From contig NZ_CP013438.1 of assembly GCF_001718795.1 (NCBI RefSeq), positions 2,275,577 through 2,339,576 on the forward strand: DNA of 64,000 bases, in the 5' to 3' direction. Shown here piece after piece: positions 9,221 to 22,020 of the stretch; positions within the stretch are counted from its first letter, which is position 1; each line of letters opens with the position of its first letter. The position numbers and the translations under genes are program-made. The notes beneath the pieces are model-generated. The model searched no databases, had not been told where the DNA came from, and saw only the letters and a list, made by a program, of their open reading frames with translations. The DNA comes from Burkholderia latens (GTDB lineage Bacteria; Pseudomonadota; Gammaproteobacteria; Burkholderiales; Burkholderiaceae).

Positions 9221-10240
9221 TCAGATCTTCATCGCGCGCCGCTGGTTGCGACGATACTGGTCGAACAGCACCGCGAGCAACAGAATTCCGCCGCGTATCA
9301 GATATTGGTAAAACGTCGGCACGTTCAACAGGCTCATCGCGTCCTGCACGGAGCCCATGATCAGCACGCCAACCAGCACGCCGGAGATCGTCGCGACGCC
9401 GCCCGTCAGCGACACGCCGCCGAGCACGCATGCCGAGATCACGCCGAGTTCGAGGCCGACCGACGTCTTCGGATCGCCGAGGCTCATCCGCGACGCGAGC
9501 ATCACGCCGGCGAAGCCGGTCACGAGCCCCTGCAGCACGAACACCGTGATCTTGATGCGCATCACCGGCAGCCCTGCGAGCAGCGCGGCTTCGCCGTTGC
9601 CGCCGACGGCCAGCACGTTCTTGCCGAACACCGTCTTGCGCAGCAGGAAGCCGAACACGACGAAGCCGATGATGTTGCTCCAGATCGGATACGAGATGCC
9701 GAGGAACGAGCCGCCGCCGAGATCGAAGAAACGCTCCTCGGAGATCATCACCGCGTCGCCGTTCGACGTGATGAACGCGAGCCCGCGCACGACTTCCATC
9801 ATCGCGAGCGTGACGATCAGCGAGTTGATCCGCCAACGCGCGATCAGCACGCCGTTCACGAGCCCGACCGCGCCGCCCGCGAGCACGCCCGCCGTGATGC
9901 CGAGCACGACGCTGTGCGTCGCGGTGATCAGCGTCGATGCGACGACGCCCGAGAACGCGACGATCGACGCGACCGACAGGTCGACTTCGCCGAGTGCGAG
10001 CACGAACATCATCGTCACCGCGATCGAGCCGATCAGCGTGACCGACAGCAGGAGGCCCTGGATGTTGCGCGGCGTGAGGAAGTCCGGCACCGTTAGCGAC
10101 AGCACCGCGAACAGCACGAGAAACACCATCACGATGCCGGAGCGGTTGACCAGCTGCCACACGCCGCCGCGCGGGCGCGCGGCCGCGGCCGCGGCGTCCG
10201 GGGAGGGGGAAGTACGTTGGGGTTGCATTGCCTGGCTCAT
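9221..10240 (-). CDS. araH: Sugar ABC transporter permease, AraH/RbsC type
   Basis: This 339-residue inner membrane protein has a Pro/Ala-rich cytoplasmic leader and about nine to ten hydrophobic segments. It carries the permease signature of the ribose/arabinose/galactose (CUT2) family, including LGEVDLSVASIVAFSGVVAS, INSLIVTLAMMEVVRGLAF and ISACVLGGVSLTGG. It follows the ATPase gene by about 30 bp and the binding protein gene before that, giving a complete CUT2 importer. L-arabinose is the likely substrate because the enzymes of the same operon use L-arabinose or its acid; D-galactose is a possible second substrate. Confidence 0.9.
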   Translation of the reverse strand: MSQAMQPQRTSPSPDAAAAAARPRGGVWQLVNRSGIVMVFLVLFAVLSLTVPDFLTPRNIQGLLLSVTLIGSIAVTMMFVLALGEVDLSVASIVAFSGVVASTLITATHSVVLGITAGVLAGGAVGLVNGVLIARWRINSLIVTLAMMEVVRGLAFITSNGDAVMISEERFFDLGGGSFLGISYPIWSNIIGFVVFGFLLRKTVFGKNVLAVGGNGEAALLAGLPVMRIKITVFVLQGLVTGFAGVMLASRMSLGDPKTSVGLELGVISACVLGGVSLTGGVATISGVLVGVLIMGSVQDAMSLLNVPTFYQYLIRGGILLLAVLFDQYRRNQRRAMKI

Positions 10241-10270
10241 ATCAGTTGCTTTCCGGTTGACTGCTCGCCG

Positions 10271-11833
<1,563 letters not shown>

Positions 11834-11853
11834 TGCGTCGTCGCCCCGCACGC

Positions 11854-12867
11854 TCAGATGCCGAGTTCGGCGCGCACGGCCTGCCAGTTCGCGCGCGTCA
11901 TCAGCTTGCCGCTCGTCTGCGTGTCGGCCGGCGGCACCTTGCCGTTGCGGATCCAGTCGACGAGGTTCTGCGTGCTGTCCTTGCCGTGGTTCGTCGAGCT
12001 GACCGCGATCGTCCCGTAGAAGCCGGTCGGCTCCTTCTTCTGGAATTCGGCGAACGCCTCGCCCGCACCGTTGATGCCGACGCCGATCACGTCGGCCGCC
12101 GGGATGTGCAGCTGTTCGGTCGCGCGCACCGCGCCGAGCACGGTTTCCTCGTTCAGCGCGTAGATCACCCACTTCTTCACGTTCGGATGACGGGCGAGCA
12201 CGGGCGCTGCCGCGCTGAAGCCGCCTTCGTCGTCGGTCGTCTTCTGCGGCGCGTCGAAGATGTTCTCCTTGCGGAAGCCGTTCGCAAGCAGCGCCTGCGT
12301 CGCGCCGTCGGTGCGCAGCTTCGCGGTCGGCAGCTCGTAGTTGGTCACGCGCAGCGCGCCGACTTCTTCCGGCTTCCAGCCGCGGCGCTTCATCTCGTCG
12401 GCGATCGCCTGACCGACCTGGTTGCCGATCTTCGTCGCCGACATCCCGAGGTGCGGCACGTTCGGCAGCGGCTTGCCGGTCGAATCGACGAGCTGGTCGT
12501 CGACCGTCACGAACTTCATGTTGTAGCGCTTCGCGCGCGACGCGATCGCCGGCCCGAGCCGCACGTCGGGCGCGCAGATCACGAAACCCTGCGCGCCTTG
12601 CGAGCCGAGGTTGTCGATCGCGGCCAGCACCTTCTCGCCGTCCGGCGTGCCGATCTTCACGACCGAGAAGTTCTCCTTCTGGCCGAGCGCGGCGGCAGCG
12701 TTCTGCTCGTTGATGAACCATGCCTGCTCGGGCATCTTCACCAGAAAGCCGATCTTCAGCGGCGCGTCGGCGTGGGCGGCGCCCTGCATCCCGAGCGGGG
12801 CGATGCAGAGCGCGGCGAGCAGTGCGCGCAGCGTGTGTCGGCGGATCGTTCGATTCGTGCGGTTCAT
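11854..12867 (-). CDS. araF: Periplasmic L-arabinose-binding protein
   Basis: This is a 337-residue type I periplasmic binding protein. The signal peptide ([20 protein letters not shown]) ends near [21 protein letters not shown], whose mature start closely matches AraF proteins. Later segments [25 protein letters not shown] and the Thr/Asn pattern around NHGKDS also fit AraF. The ATG at 12867 is used because it gives a proper signal peptide. It is placed before the ATPase and permease genes, and after the dehydrogenase gene in the same transcript. Confidence 0.9.
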   Translation of the reverse strand: MNRTNRTIRRHTLRALLAALCIAPLGMQGAAHADAPLKIGFLVKMPEQAWFINEQNAAAALGQKENFSVVKIGTPDGEKVLAAIDNLGSQGAQGFVICAPDVRLGPAIASRAKRYNMKFVTVDDQLVDSTGKPLPNVPHLGMSATKIGNQVGQAIADEMKRRGWKPEEVGALRVTNYELPTAKLRTDGATQALLANGFRKENIFDAPQKTTDDEGGFSAAAPVLARHPNVKKWVIYALNEETVLGAVRATEQLHIPAADVIGVGINGAGEAFAEFQKKEPTGFYGTIAVSSTNHGKDSTQNLVDWIRNGKVPPADTQTSGKLMTRANWQAVRAELGI

Positions 12868-12940
12868 GCGTGTCTCCTTGTAATGGCTTGGGTCTTCAAC
12901 ATCCGTCGTGCCGGTCTCGCTTTGGCGCATCGGCACATTG

Positions 12941-14831
<1,891 letters not shown>

Positions 14832-14881
14832 GGTTCGGTCCTGCGTCAGTCGAAACGGCGTTCAGCCGGAAAACAATGCGT

Positions 14882-16240
14882 TCACGATTCGCCGGCGAAT
14901 GCGCGTGCGGCCGGCTCGGGCGTGCGCAGCGCGGCGCGGACCACGAACGTCATCAGCACCGCGAACAGCAGCGTCGCCGCGAGGAAGTACAGGCCGGCAG
15001 CGAGGCTGCCGGTCGATGCCTTGATCAGCCCGATGCCGTACGGCCCGGCGTAGCCGCCGAGATTCGCGAGCGAGTTGATCGCGGCGATGCCGACCGCCGC
15101 GCTCGTGCCGGTCAGGAATTCGCCGGGCAGCGCCCACACGACGGCCTGGATCGAATAGAGCGAGAACGCGGTCAGGCAGATGAACAGGAACTGCAGCGCA
15201 GGTTGCCGCACCCATGCGCTGGCGGCCATCGTCGCTGCGGCGGCCGCGGAGACGACGACGATGTGCCAGTAGCGCTCGCGCTTGCGATCCGAGTGGCGCG
15301 GCACGACGAGCAGGCCGGCCACCGCGAACAGGTAAGGCACGGCGGACAGCAGTCCGGTTGCCGCATCGCCGGTGCCGAATGCGTGGATGATCGTCGGCAG
15401 CCACAGCGACAGCCCGTAGATGCACAGCGGAAACGGCAGGAACAGCGCGGCGAGCAGCAGCACGCGGCGATCGCGCAACGCGGCGAGCGGATTGCCGTGC
15501 GAATCGGGGCGATACGTGTCGCGGTCGGCGGCGAGTTGCCGTGCGATCCAGCGGCGTTCGCCGTCGTTCAGCCAGCGCGCATGCGCGGGCGACTCCGGCA
15601 GCAGCCGCAGCGTGGGCCACGCAAGCAGCACGGCCGGCAGGCCGCTGACGACGAACAGCGTCTGCCAGTCCGACAGGCCGAGCAGCCCGTGCGTGGACAG
15701 CAGCCAGCCCGCGAGGGGGCCCGTCACGATGCCGGCGAGCGGTTGCGCGAGCACGAGCAGGCCGATCACGCGTGCGCGCTCGCGCATCGGAAACCATTGC
15801 GTGAGGAAGTAGAGGATGCCGGGATAGAGGCCGGCTTCGGCCGCACCGAGCAGGAAGCGCAGCACGTAGAAGCTGGTCGGCCCCTGCACGAGCGCCATCG
15901 CCATCGTGATCACGCCCCACGTCGCGAGAATGCGCGCGAACCACACGCGTGCGCCTAAGCGGCCGAGCGCGAGGTTGCTCGGCACTTCGCACAGGAAGTA
16001 GCCGATGAAGAACAGGCCGGCTCCGAGGCCGTAAGCGGCATCGCCGAGGCCGATCGCTGCGTTCATGTGCAGCTTTGCGAAGCCGACGACGGTGCGGTCG
16101 ACGTATGCGACCACGTAGATCAGCGCGAGGAACGGCACGAGCTTGCGTGTGAGCAGGCGGGTGAGTTGCCGTTCGTCGACGGCTGCCGGCGAATCGGACT
16201 GGTCCGCCGCGGGGTGCGCGGGCGTGTACTGCGTCGTCAT
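14882..16240 (-). CDS. MFS transporter, anion:cation symporter (sugar acid) type
   Basis: This 452-residue protein has about twelve membrane segments. The first region, LIYVVAYVDRTVVGFAKLHM, is the Y-x-x-x-Y-x-D-R signature of the ACS subfamily that carries hexuronates, tartrate, phthalate and sugar acids. A second hallmark, LRFLLGAAEAGLYPGILYFL, is also present. It likely imports L-arabonate or a related sugar acid that can enter the same pathway at the dehydratase. Upstream of its ATG in the transcript lies the 49-bp hairpin repeat array, which separates it from the arabonate dehydratase gene. Confidence 0.87.
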   Translation of the reverse strand: MTTQYTPAHPAADQSDSPAAVDERQLTRLLTRKLVPFLALIYVVAYVDRTVVGFAKLHMNAAIGLGDAAYGLGAGLFFIGYFLCEVPSNLALGRLGARVWFARILATWGVITMAMALVQGPTSFYVLRFLLGAAEAGLYPGILYFLTQWFPMRERARVIGLLVLAQPLAGIVTGPLAGWLLSTHGLLGLSDWQTLFVVSGLPAVLLAWPTLRLLPESPAHARWLNDGERRWIARQLAADRDTYRPDSHGNPLAALRDRRVLLLAALFLPFPLCIYGLSLWLPTIIHAFGTGDAATGLLSAVPYLFAVAGLLVVPRHSDRKRERYWHIVVVSAAAAATMAASAWVRQPALQFLFICLTAFSLYSIQAVVWALPGEFLTGTSAAVGIAAINSLANLGGYAGPYGIGLIKASTGSLAAGLYFLAATLLFAVLMTFVVRAALRTPEPAARAFAGES

Positions 16241-16250
16241 CTTGTCTCCT

Positions 16251-16397
16251 GTCGGTCCACGTTAGCGCTTTAGCGCTTACGTGGACCCCATGCTTCGCGG
16301 TCGGTCCACGTTAGCGCTTCAGCGCTTGCGTGGATCCCATGCTTCGCGGTCGATGCACGTCAGCGCTTTACCGCTTGCATCGATCCCATGCTTCGCG
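16251..16397. repeat. Three tandem 49-bp hairpin repeats inside the arabinose operon
   Basis: Three units of exactly 49 bp start at 16251, 16300 and 16349, with a degenerate fourth start at 16398. Each unit carries an inverted repeat followed by the invariant tail CCCATGCTTCGCGGTC. In unit 1 the arms are GGTCCACGTTAGCGCT and AGCGCTTACGTGGACC around a TT loop, with one mismatch. In unit 3 the outer arms have changed together to TCGATGCA and TGCATCGA, so the pairing is kept while the sequence is not. The array fills the 251-bp gap between two co-directional genes and would be transcribed. Confidence 0.85.
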
Positions 16398-16491
16398 GTC
16401 GGACTGCGATCGCGCTCGACCACATCGTGCGCGTCACCGCATTCCCCTCAATCGCCGCCCTCGTCCTTTCTCGAACGCCACTGCCTGCCGC

Positions 16492-18243
16492 TCAATGCGA
16501 ATGGCTCGGCACGTCCGCGCCGCGCATGCCGACCAGAAAGTCGAGGTCGCACCCCTCGTCGGCCTGCAGCACGTGATCGATATACAGCCGCGCATAACCA
16601 CCCTTGCCCAACTGCCCGGCCACGCCCGGCGCCGCATTCGGATCGACATCCGACAGACGGCGCTGCAATTCTTCGTCGGTGATGTCCAGATGGAGCGTGC
16701 CGGCCTCGCAGTCCAGTTCGATCCAGTCGCCGTTGCGCACCGCGGCGAGCGGCCCGCCCGCGGCCGCTTCCGGCGCGACGTGCAGCACGACCGTGCCGTA
16801 CGCGGTGCCGCTCATCCGTGCATCCGAGATCCGCACCATGTCCTTCACGCCCTGGCGCAGCAGTTTCGGCGGCAGCCCCATGTTGCCGACCTCGGCCATT
16901 CCCGGATACCCGCGCGGCCCGCAGTTCTTCAGCACCATCACGGAGCTCGCGTCGATATCGAGCGATTCGTCGTTGATCGTCGCCTTGTAGTGTTCGAGGT
17001 TCTCGAACACCACCGCGCGGCCGCGATGCTTCAGCAGCTCGGGACTCGCCGCCGACGGCTTCAGCACCGCACCGCGCGGCGCGAGATTGCCGCGCAGGAT
17101 ACAGATCCCGCCGTCCGCGATCAGCGGACGGTCGAGCGGGCGAATCACTTCGTCGTCGTAGTTCGGCGCTTCGCGCACGTTCTCCCACAACGACTTGCCG
17201 TTGACCGTCAGTGCATCCGGATGCGGCAGCAGCCCGCCTTCGCCGAGCCGGCGCAGCACGGCCGGCAGGCCGCCCGCGTAATAGAACTCCTCCATCAGGA
17301 AGCGCCCCGACGGCATCAGGTCGACGATCGTCGGCGTGTCGCGGCCGATGCGCATCCAGTCCTCGAGTTCCAGCGGCACGCCGATGCGGCCCGCGATCGC
17401 CTTCAGGTGGATCACCGCATTGGTCGAGCCGCCGATCGCCGCGTTTGCGCGGATGGCGTTCTCGAACGCCGCGCGCGTCAGGATCTTCGACAGCACGAGC
17501 CCTTCGAGCGCCATCTCGACGATGCGGATGCCGGACATGTGCGCGAGCACGTAACGGCGCGAATCGACGGCCGGAATCGCCGCGTTGTGCGGCAGCGCGA
17601 CGCCGAGCGCCTCGGCCATGCACGCCATCGTCGATGCGGTGCCCATCGTGTTGCAGGTGCCCGCCGAGCGCGACATGCCGGCTTCCGCCGACAGGAAGTG
17701 ATGCAGGTCGATCTCGCCGGCCTTCAGTGCTTCATGCAGCTGCCAGACGGCCGTGCCCGAACCGATGTTCTTGCCTTCCAGCTTGCCGTTCAGCATCGGG
17801 CCGCCCGACACGACGATCGCCGGCACGTCGCAGCTCGCCGCGCCCATCAGCAGTGCGGGCGTGGTCTTGTCGCAGCCCGCGAGCAGCACGACCGCGTCGA
17901 TCGGGTTGCCGCGGATCGCTTCCTCGACGTCCATCGATGCAAGATTGCGCGTGAGCATCGCGGACGGCCGCAGGTTCGATTCGCCGTTCGAGAACACCGG
18001 GAACTCGACGGGGAAGCCGCCCGCTTCGGAGATCCCGCGCTTCACGTGCTCGGCGAGCTTGCGGAAGTGCGCGTTGCAGGGTGTCAGTTCGGACCACGTA
18101 TTGCAGATGCCGATGATCGGCCGACCGTCGAATTCGTGATCGGGAATGCCCTGGTTCTTCATCCAGCTCCGGTACATGAAGCCGTTCTTGTCGTTGGTGC
18201 CGAACCATTGGGTGGAGCGCAGCCTGGGTTTTGTTGCCGACAT
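16492..18243 (-). CDS. IlvD/EDD family dehydratase, probable L-arabonate dehydratase
   Basis: This 583-residue Fe-S dehydratase would convert L-arabonate to L-2-keto-3-deoxyarabonate. Three candidate cluster-ligand cysteines are seen in IIGICNTWSELTPCN, LLAGCDKTTPALLMG and SAGTCNTMGTASTM. Length and the start LRSTQWFGTNDKNGFMYRSWMKNQG fit sugar-acid dehydratases (L-arabonate, D-xylonate, D-galactonate) rather than the branched-chain amino acid enzyme IlvD. It is the first gene of the operon and diverges from the LysR gene across a 114-bp gap that holds a perfect palindrome. Confidence 0.88.
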   Translation of the reverse strand: MSATKPRLRSTQWFGTNDKNGFMYRSWMKNQGIPDHEFDGRPIIGICNTWSELTPCNAHFRKLAEHVKRGISEAGGFPVEFPVFSNGESNLRPSAMLTRNLASMDVEEAIRGNPIDAVVLLAGCDKTTPALLMGAASCDVPAIVVSGGPMLNGKLEGKNIGSGTAVWQLHEALKAGEIDLHHFLSAEAGMSRSAGTCNTMGTASTMACMAEALGVALPHNAAIPAVDSRRYVLAHMSGIRIVEMALEGLVLSKILTRAAFENAIRANAAIGGSTNAVIHLKAIAGRIGVPLELEDWMRIGRDTPTIVDLMPSGRFLMEEFYYAGGLPAVLRRLGEGGLLPHPDALTVNGKSLWENVREAPNYDDEVIRPLDRPLIADGGICILRGNLAPRGAVLKPSAASPELLKHRGRAVVFENLEHYKATINDESLDIDASSVMVLKNCGPRGYPGMAEVGNMGLPPKLLRQGVKDMVRISDARMSGTAYGTVVLHVAPEAAAGGPLAAVRNGDWIELDCEAGTLHLDITDEELQRRLSDVDPNAAPGVAGQLGKGGYARLYIDHVLQADEGCDLDFLVGMRGADVPSHSH

Positions 18244-18322
18244 CGTCAGTCCTGTGGTGACGGGATACCGGCGCAGTCTAGGCAGAATTTTGATAACTGG
18301 CTAATGACGTTTTAGGCGATTA

Positions 18323-18342
18323 CGATATCCATTCCGATATCG
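18323..18342. promoter_or_regulatory. Palindrome in the divergent arabinose promoter region
   Basis: The perfect inverted repeat CGATATC-N6-GATATCG lies 16 bp before the LysR start and 80 bp upstream of the dehydratase start. The position suits a LysR recognition/autoregulation site between divergent genes. Binding by the neighbouring LysR protein is inferred. Confidence 0.6.
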
Positions 18343-18357
18343 ATATAAACCCGTACG

Positions 18358-19308
18358 ATGACCGAAGCCAGCCCGTGGGGAAACCGCAACCGCTTGAAGA
18401 CGCGCCAGCTGCTGCTGGTCGTCGCGCTCGCCGACGAAGGCAGCATTCACCGCGCAGCGGCCGCGTTGAGCATGACGCAGCCCGCCGCGTCGAAGCTGCT
18501 GCGCGAGCTCGAGGAATCGATTGGCGCGGTGCTGTTCGAGCGGTTGCCGCGCGGGATGCGGCCGACGCTATACGGCGACGCGTTGATCCGCCACGCGCGC
18601 GCGGCGCTTGGCAGCCTCGACCAGGCGCGCGAGGAGCTGGCCGCGCTGAAGGCCGGCCACCTGGGGCACGTGGCGGTGGGCGCGATCACGTCGCCGGGAT
18701 TGCGGCTCGTGCCGCCGGCTGTCGCTGCCGTGAAGGGGACACATGCGAACGTGCGGGTGTCCGTCGCAATCGACACGAGCAACGTGCTGCTCGAACATCT
18801 CGCGCAGGACAAGCTCGACATTGTGCTCGGAAGGCTGTCCGCCGAGCACGACAAGCTGCATCTGCGCTACGAGCCGCTCACGGGCGAGCCGGTCGCCGCG
18901 GTCGTGCGGCCCGACCATCCGCTGCTCGCGCAGGCGCCGCTGTCGCTCGCCGACGTGCAGCGCGCCGCGTGGGTGATGCCGCCGGCCGGCAGCGTGCTGC
19001 GCCACCGCTTCGAACTCGTGTTCCAGCGCGCGAGCCTGGCGCCGCCGGCGAACGTCGTCGAGACGGCGGCGCTGCTGTTCATTACGCAATTGATCGAGCA
19101 GAGCGACATGATCGCCGTGCTCGCGGAGGACGTCGCGCGATACTACGCGCGACACGGGATCGTCACGATGCTGCCGCTGGAGATGGACTGCCGGATGGAC
19201 GATTTCGGGATCATCACGCGCACCGACCGGCTGCATTCGCCTGCCGTCGAGGTGATGGCGGACGCGATTCGGGCGGCCGCGCGGGAGGTGTACGGGGTCG
19301 CGCTGTAA
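18358..19308 (+). CDS. LysR-type regulator of the arabinose operon (GbpR-like)
   Basis: This 316-residue LysR protein has an N-terminal helix-turn-helix at about residues 20-80 (LLLVVALADEGSIHRAAAALSMTQPAASKLLRELE in part), followed by a periplasmic-binding-like effector domain. It resembles GbpR, the regulator known from Agrobacterium and Azospirillum next to galactose/arabinose uptake and dehydrogenase genes. It is transcribed away from the dehydratase gene, the usual LysR layout. The inducer is probably L-arabinose, arabonate or a related sugar; this is inferred. Confidence 0.88.
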   Translation: MTEASPWGNRNRLKTRQLLLVVALADEGSIHRAAAALSMTQPAASKLLRELEESIGAVLFERLPRGMRPTLYGDALIRHARAALGSLDQAREELAALKAGHLGHVAVGAITSPGLRLVPPAVAAVKGTHANVRVSVAIDTSNVLLEHLAQDKLDIVLGRLSAEHDKLHLRYEPLTGEPVAAVVRPDHPLLAQAPLSLADVQRAAWVMPPAGSVLRHRFELVFQRASLAPPANVVETAALLFITQLIEQSDMIAVLAEDVARYYARHGIVTMLPLEMDCRMDDFGIITRTDRLHSPAVEVMADAIRAAAREVYGVAL

Positions 19309-19454
19309 GGGGCGGCGGCGGGTGCGGTGATCGGTCGCCGTCCTGGATAACCCCTGGCCTGCGGGGCGATACCTCACCGCTGTTCGGTCCGGCACGATCT
19401 CGACCCAACTTCACTCGACGGCAACGTGCCTTCGCGCGCTCCCCAACGCCTGCC

Positions 19455-19931
19455 TCACACTGCAGCAACCTCGATCACCGGCTCGCACCGGACCGGGAAA
19501 TTCACCGAATTCGCCACATAGCACTTCGCATGCGCGTCATGATGCAGCCGCTCGGCTAGCTCGTGGTCGTCGCCCGCGCGGATCGTCACGCGCGGATGCA
19601 GCACGATTTCGGTGAAGCGCCCCGGCTCGGGATTGTCGAGCATAGTCCCCTCTGCGTCGTCGACATACGCAAGCACGCGCACGCCCGCATCCGCACACAG
19701 ATGCAGATACCAGAGCTTGTGGCACGCCGATACCGAAGCCAGCAGCAGGTCTTCCGGATTCCACCGCGCCGCGTCGCCGCGAAACGCTGCATCCGACGAG
19801 CCGGGAATGTCCGGCTTCGAACCCGCCCGGATCACATGATCGCGGCCGTATTCGCGATACCCCGACGTACCGGTGCCCCGGTTGCCGGTCCACTCCACTG
19901 CCACGCGGTACTTGTGTTCGCCGTGCGCCAT
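19455..19931 (-). CDS. OsmC/Ohr family protein
   Basis: This 158-residue protein has the OsmC/Ohr fold. Both redox cysteines are present, in ASVSACHKLWYLHLC and AHAKCYVANS. The start at 19931 (MAHGEHKYRVAVEWTGN) is preceded by a purine-rich site; longer in-frame extensions run into the divergent promoter. Family members reduce organic or fatty-acid hydroperoxides with thiol help. The gene diverges from a GntR regulator, which may control it. Which OsmC subgroup it belongs to cannot be settled by eye. Confidence 0.88.
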   Translation of the reverse strand: MAHGEHKYRVAVEWTGNRGTGTSGYREYGRDHVIRAGSKPDIPGSSDAAFRGDAARWNPEDLLLASVSACHKLWYLHLCADAGVRVLAYVDDAEGTMLDNPEPGRFTEIVLHPRVTIRAGDDHELAERLHHDAHAKCYVANSVNFPVRCEPVIEVAAV

Positions 19932-19988
19932 CTCGCTCTCCTTCGATATCGGAACGTGAGGCCGCCATTGTGGCACCGGAATGTCGTT

Positions 19989-19998
19989 TGGTATACCA
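19989..19998. promoter_or_regulatory. GntR/FCD-type operator TGGTATACCA
   Basis: This perfect 10-bp palindrome fits the T-G-G-T-N2-A-C-C-A core of the FadR subfamily of GntR regulators. It lies 27 bp before the gntR start and 57 bp from the osmC start, so it could serve autoregulation and control of the divergent gene. Confidence 0.65.
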
Positions 19999-20025
19999 TT
20001 ATTCCAAACTAAGGAACGCGAACGC

Positions 20026-20667
20026 ATGGAAGCCAGACTCGATTCCACGGCGGATGCCGTGGCCGCATCGTTGCGGGAGATGATCATCAACGGCGAGCTG
20101 CAGGCAGGCGAGCGGCTGGTCGAGCGCGATCTCGCCGAGCGCTTCGGGATCAGCCGGATTCCGATGCGCGAGGCGATCCAGCGGCTGGAGCGAGAAGGAC
20201 TGCTGGACATCTTCCGCAATCGTGGCGCGGTCGTGCGGATGCTGAGCGCGTCCGACGTGCAGGAAATTTACGACATGCGCGCGCTGCTCGAAGGCGATGC
20301 GATCTACCGGAGCGTGAAGCGGCTCGACGACGAGACGCTCGCGCGAGCCGAACTCGTGCACCGGCTGCTCGGCGAATCCAGCGTGCCGCGCCGGCAAGGC
20401 GAACTGAATCGCGAATTCCACGCACTGTTGTACTCGTGTTGCGGCAACGACCGGCAATTGAAGGCGATCGCGGAATTGCGCGGCCAGGTCGAGCGCTACG
20501 AGCGCCTGCAGGCCACGTTGCTGGCCGATACGCCGTCGTTCCAGGTCGAGCACGAAGCCATCCTGCAAGCGTGCCGCGAACGCAATGCACGCGGCGCCCG
20601 CGCGATGACGGTCGCGCATCTCGATTCGGCCCGGTCCATCGTGATGCGGCTCGTCGAAGGCCGGTGA
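20026..20667 (+). CDS. GntR family regulator, FCD (FadR) subfamily
   Basis: This 213-residue regulator has the winged helix at residues 5-70 (ASLREMIINGELQAGERLVERDLAERFGISRIPMREAIQRLE in part). An all-helical FCD effector domain follows, with the metal/ligand residues expected from DMRALLEGDA and NREFHALLYSC. ATG 20026 is chosen because it puts the TGGTATACCA palindrome just upstream rather than inside the gene. No catabolic enzyme is adjacent, so its target may be the divergent OsmC gene or remote genes. Confidence 0.88.
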   Translation: MEARLDSTADAVAASLREMIINGELQAGERLVERDLAERFGISRIPMREAIQRLEREGLLDIFRNRGAVVRMLSASDVQEIYDMRALLEGDAIYRSVKRLDDETLARAELVHRLLGESSVPRRQGELNREFHALLYSCCGNDRQLKAIAELRGQVERYERLQATLLADTPSFQVEHEAILQACRERNARGARAMTVAHLDSARSIVMRLVEGR

Positions 20668-20797
20668 CGCAGACGGACGATCCGGCCCGCCTCGTCATGT
20701 CACCCATCGGCCGGCGAGCCATCCTCCGTTTTCAGCTTCCGGGCGTGACCCGCGCGCTTGCGAGACGCACGGCACGCATCGCGACCGCACGCGACGT

Positions 20798-21832
20798 CTA
20801 CGCCGGCGTTCGGCGTGCCGGCGCCGCCCCGGTCGTCCCCCGCACCACCAGCCGCGGCACCGACGCCGTCCGCACGCGCGACGCATCGTCGATGTACCCG
20901 CCCGCCTCGCGCAACGCATTGAGCAATTCGACCGCGAGTCCCGCCGCCTCGCCGGTCGGAATCGCGACCGTCGTCAACGTCGGCCGCGTGTCGCTCGCCA
21001 GGTGAATATCGGTGATGCCGACGATCGACAGGTCGTCGGGCACGCGCCGGCCGCGGTCGGCCGCTGCGTGCAGTGCGCCGATCGCGGGCAGGTCGTTGGT
21101 GGCGACGAGCGCGGTCATCCCGGGATGTGCATCGAGCAATTGCCCTGCCGCATGCACGCCGCCTTCGATCGAATCGCGCCCGGCGGCGACGCGCGATGCG
21201 TCCAGCCCGGCTTCGCGCATCACGTCGACGAAACCGTCGTAGCGCGCGGCCTGCACGCCGTTCGCAGACCCGCCGACGATTACGCCGATCTCGCGATGCC
21301 CGAGTTCGATCAGATGCCGCGTCGCAATCCGCCCCGCCTCGCGGAAATCCACCGCGACGCACGGCAACCCTTCCGGCGGCGCATCGGGCCGCTCCCATAG
21401 ACACAGCACGACCGGCACGCCGCGCCGCGCGACGTCGGCGAGATCGGGCAGGTGCAGATTCGCGTTGGTCACGAGAATGCCTTCGGAAATCGTGCCTGCG
21501 ATCTGGTCGAGATACGCGCACCCCTGCAACGGATCTTCATTCGTATTGCAGACGATCAGGAACTGCCCGTTGCGGCGCACTGCGCGCTCGACGGCCAGCG
21601 CGAATTCCGGATAGAACGGGTTCGCGATGCTCGACACCATCAGCGCGACCGTCGGCGCCCGCCCCTCCGCCAACGCCCGCGCGGCGAGATGCGGCCGATA
21701 GCCGAGCGCGTCGACCGCTTCGAGCACGCGCGAGCGCGTTGCGTCACCGACCCGGCCGCGGTTGCGCAGCACGTTCGACACGGTCGCAGCCGTCACGCCG
21801 GCGCGGCGCGCCACTTCATCCAGTGTTGCCAT
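20798..21832 (-). CDS. LacI family repressor of the adjacent galactoside operon
   Basis: This 344-residue LacI/GalR regulator has an N-terminal helix-turn-helix ATLDEVARRAGVTAATVSN, the hinge GYRPHLAARALAEG and a periplasmic-binding-like sugar domain. ATG 21832 is the usual LacI start; longer frames would add a non-conserved leader. It diverges from the sugar ABC transporter/beta-galactosidase operon. The 12-bp palindrome TTAAGCGCTTAA with a central GC lies between them and is a fitting operator. The inducer is probably a galactoside or its product. Confidence 0.9.
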   Translation of the reverse strand: MATLDEVARRAGVTAATVSNVLRNRGRVGDATRSRVLEAVDALGYRPHLAARALAEGRAPTVALMVSSIANPFYPEFALAVERAVRRNGQFLIVCNTNEDPLQGCAYLDQIAGTISEGILVTNANLHLPDLADVARRGVPVVLCLWERPDAPPEGLPCVAVDFREAGRIATRHLIELGHREIGVIVGGSANGVQAARYDGFVDVMREAGLDASRVAAGRDSIEGGVHAAGQLLDAHPGMTALVATNDLPAIGALHAAADRGRRVPDDLSIVGITDIHLASDTRPTLTTVAIPTGEAAGLAVELLNALREAGGYIDDASRVRTASVPRLVVRGTTGAAPARRTPA

Positions 21833-21970
21833 CGTTTGCTCACTATATGAGACGACAATCCAGTATTTGCTTCGTTTGCCGAAGCGGCGCACTATCGCCG
21901 CATCCCTTGCCGCCCGCGTGACGGGCGCGACTCGGCCGCGATCGCATCGCCTCTTTTTTGATCGCGATGA

Positions 21971-21982
21971 TTAAGCGCTTAA
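21971..21982. promoter_or_regulatory. LacI-type operator TTAAGCGCTTAA
   Basis: This perfect 12-bp palindrome has the AAGCGCTT core common to LacI family operators. It lies 39 bp before the ATP-binding protein start and 139 bp before the divergent lacI-type gene, in an AT-richer stretch suited to a promoter. Confidence 0.7.
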
Positions 21983-22020
21983 GCATCGGTAAAAGCGCAT
22001 TAAAACATGGAGCGGAGACA

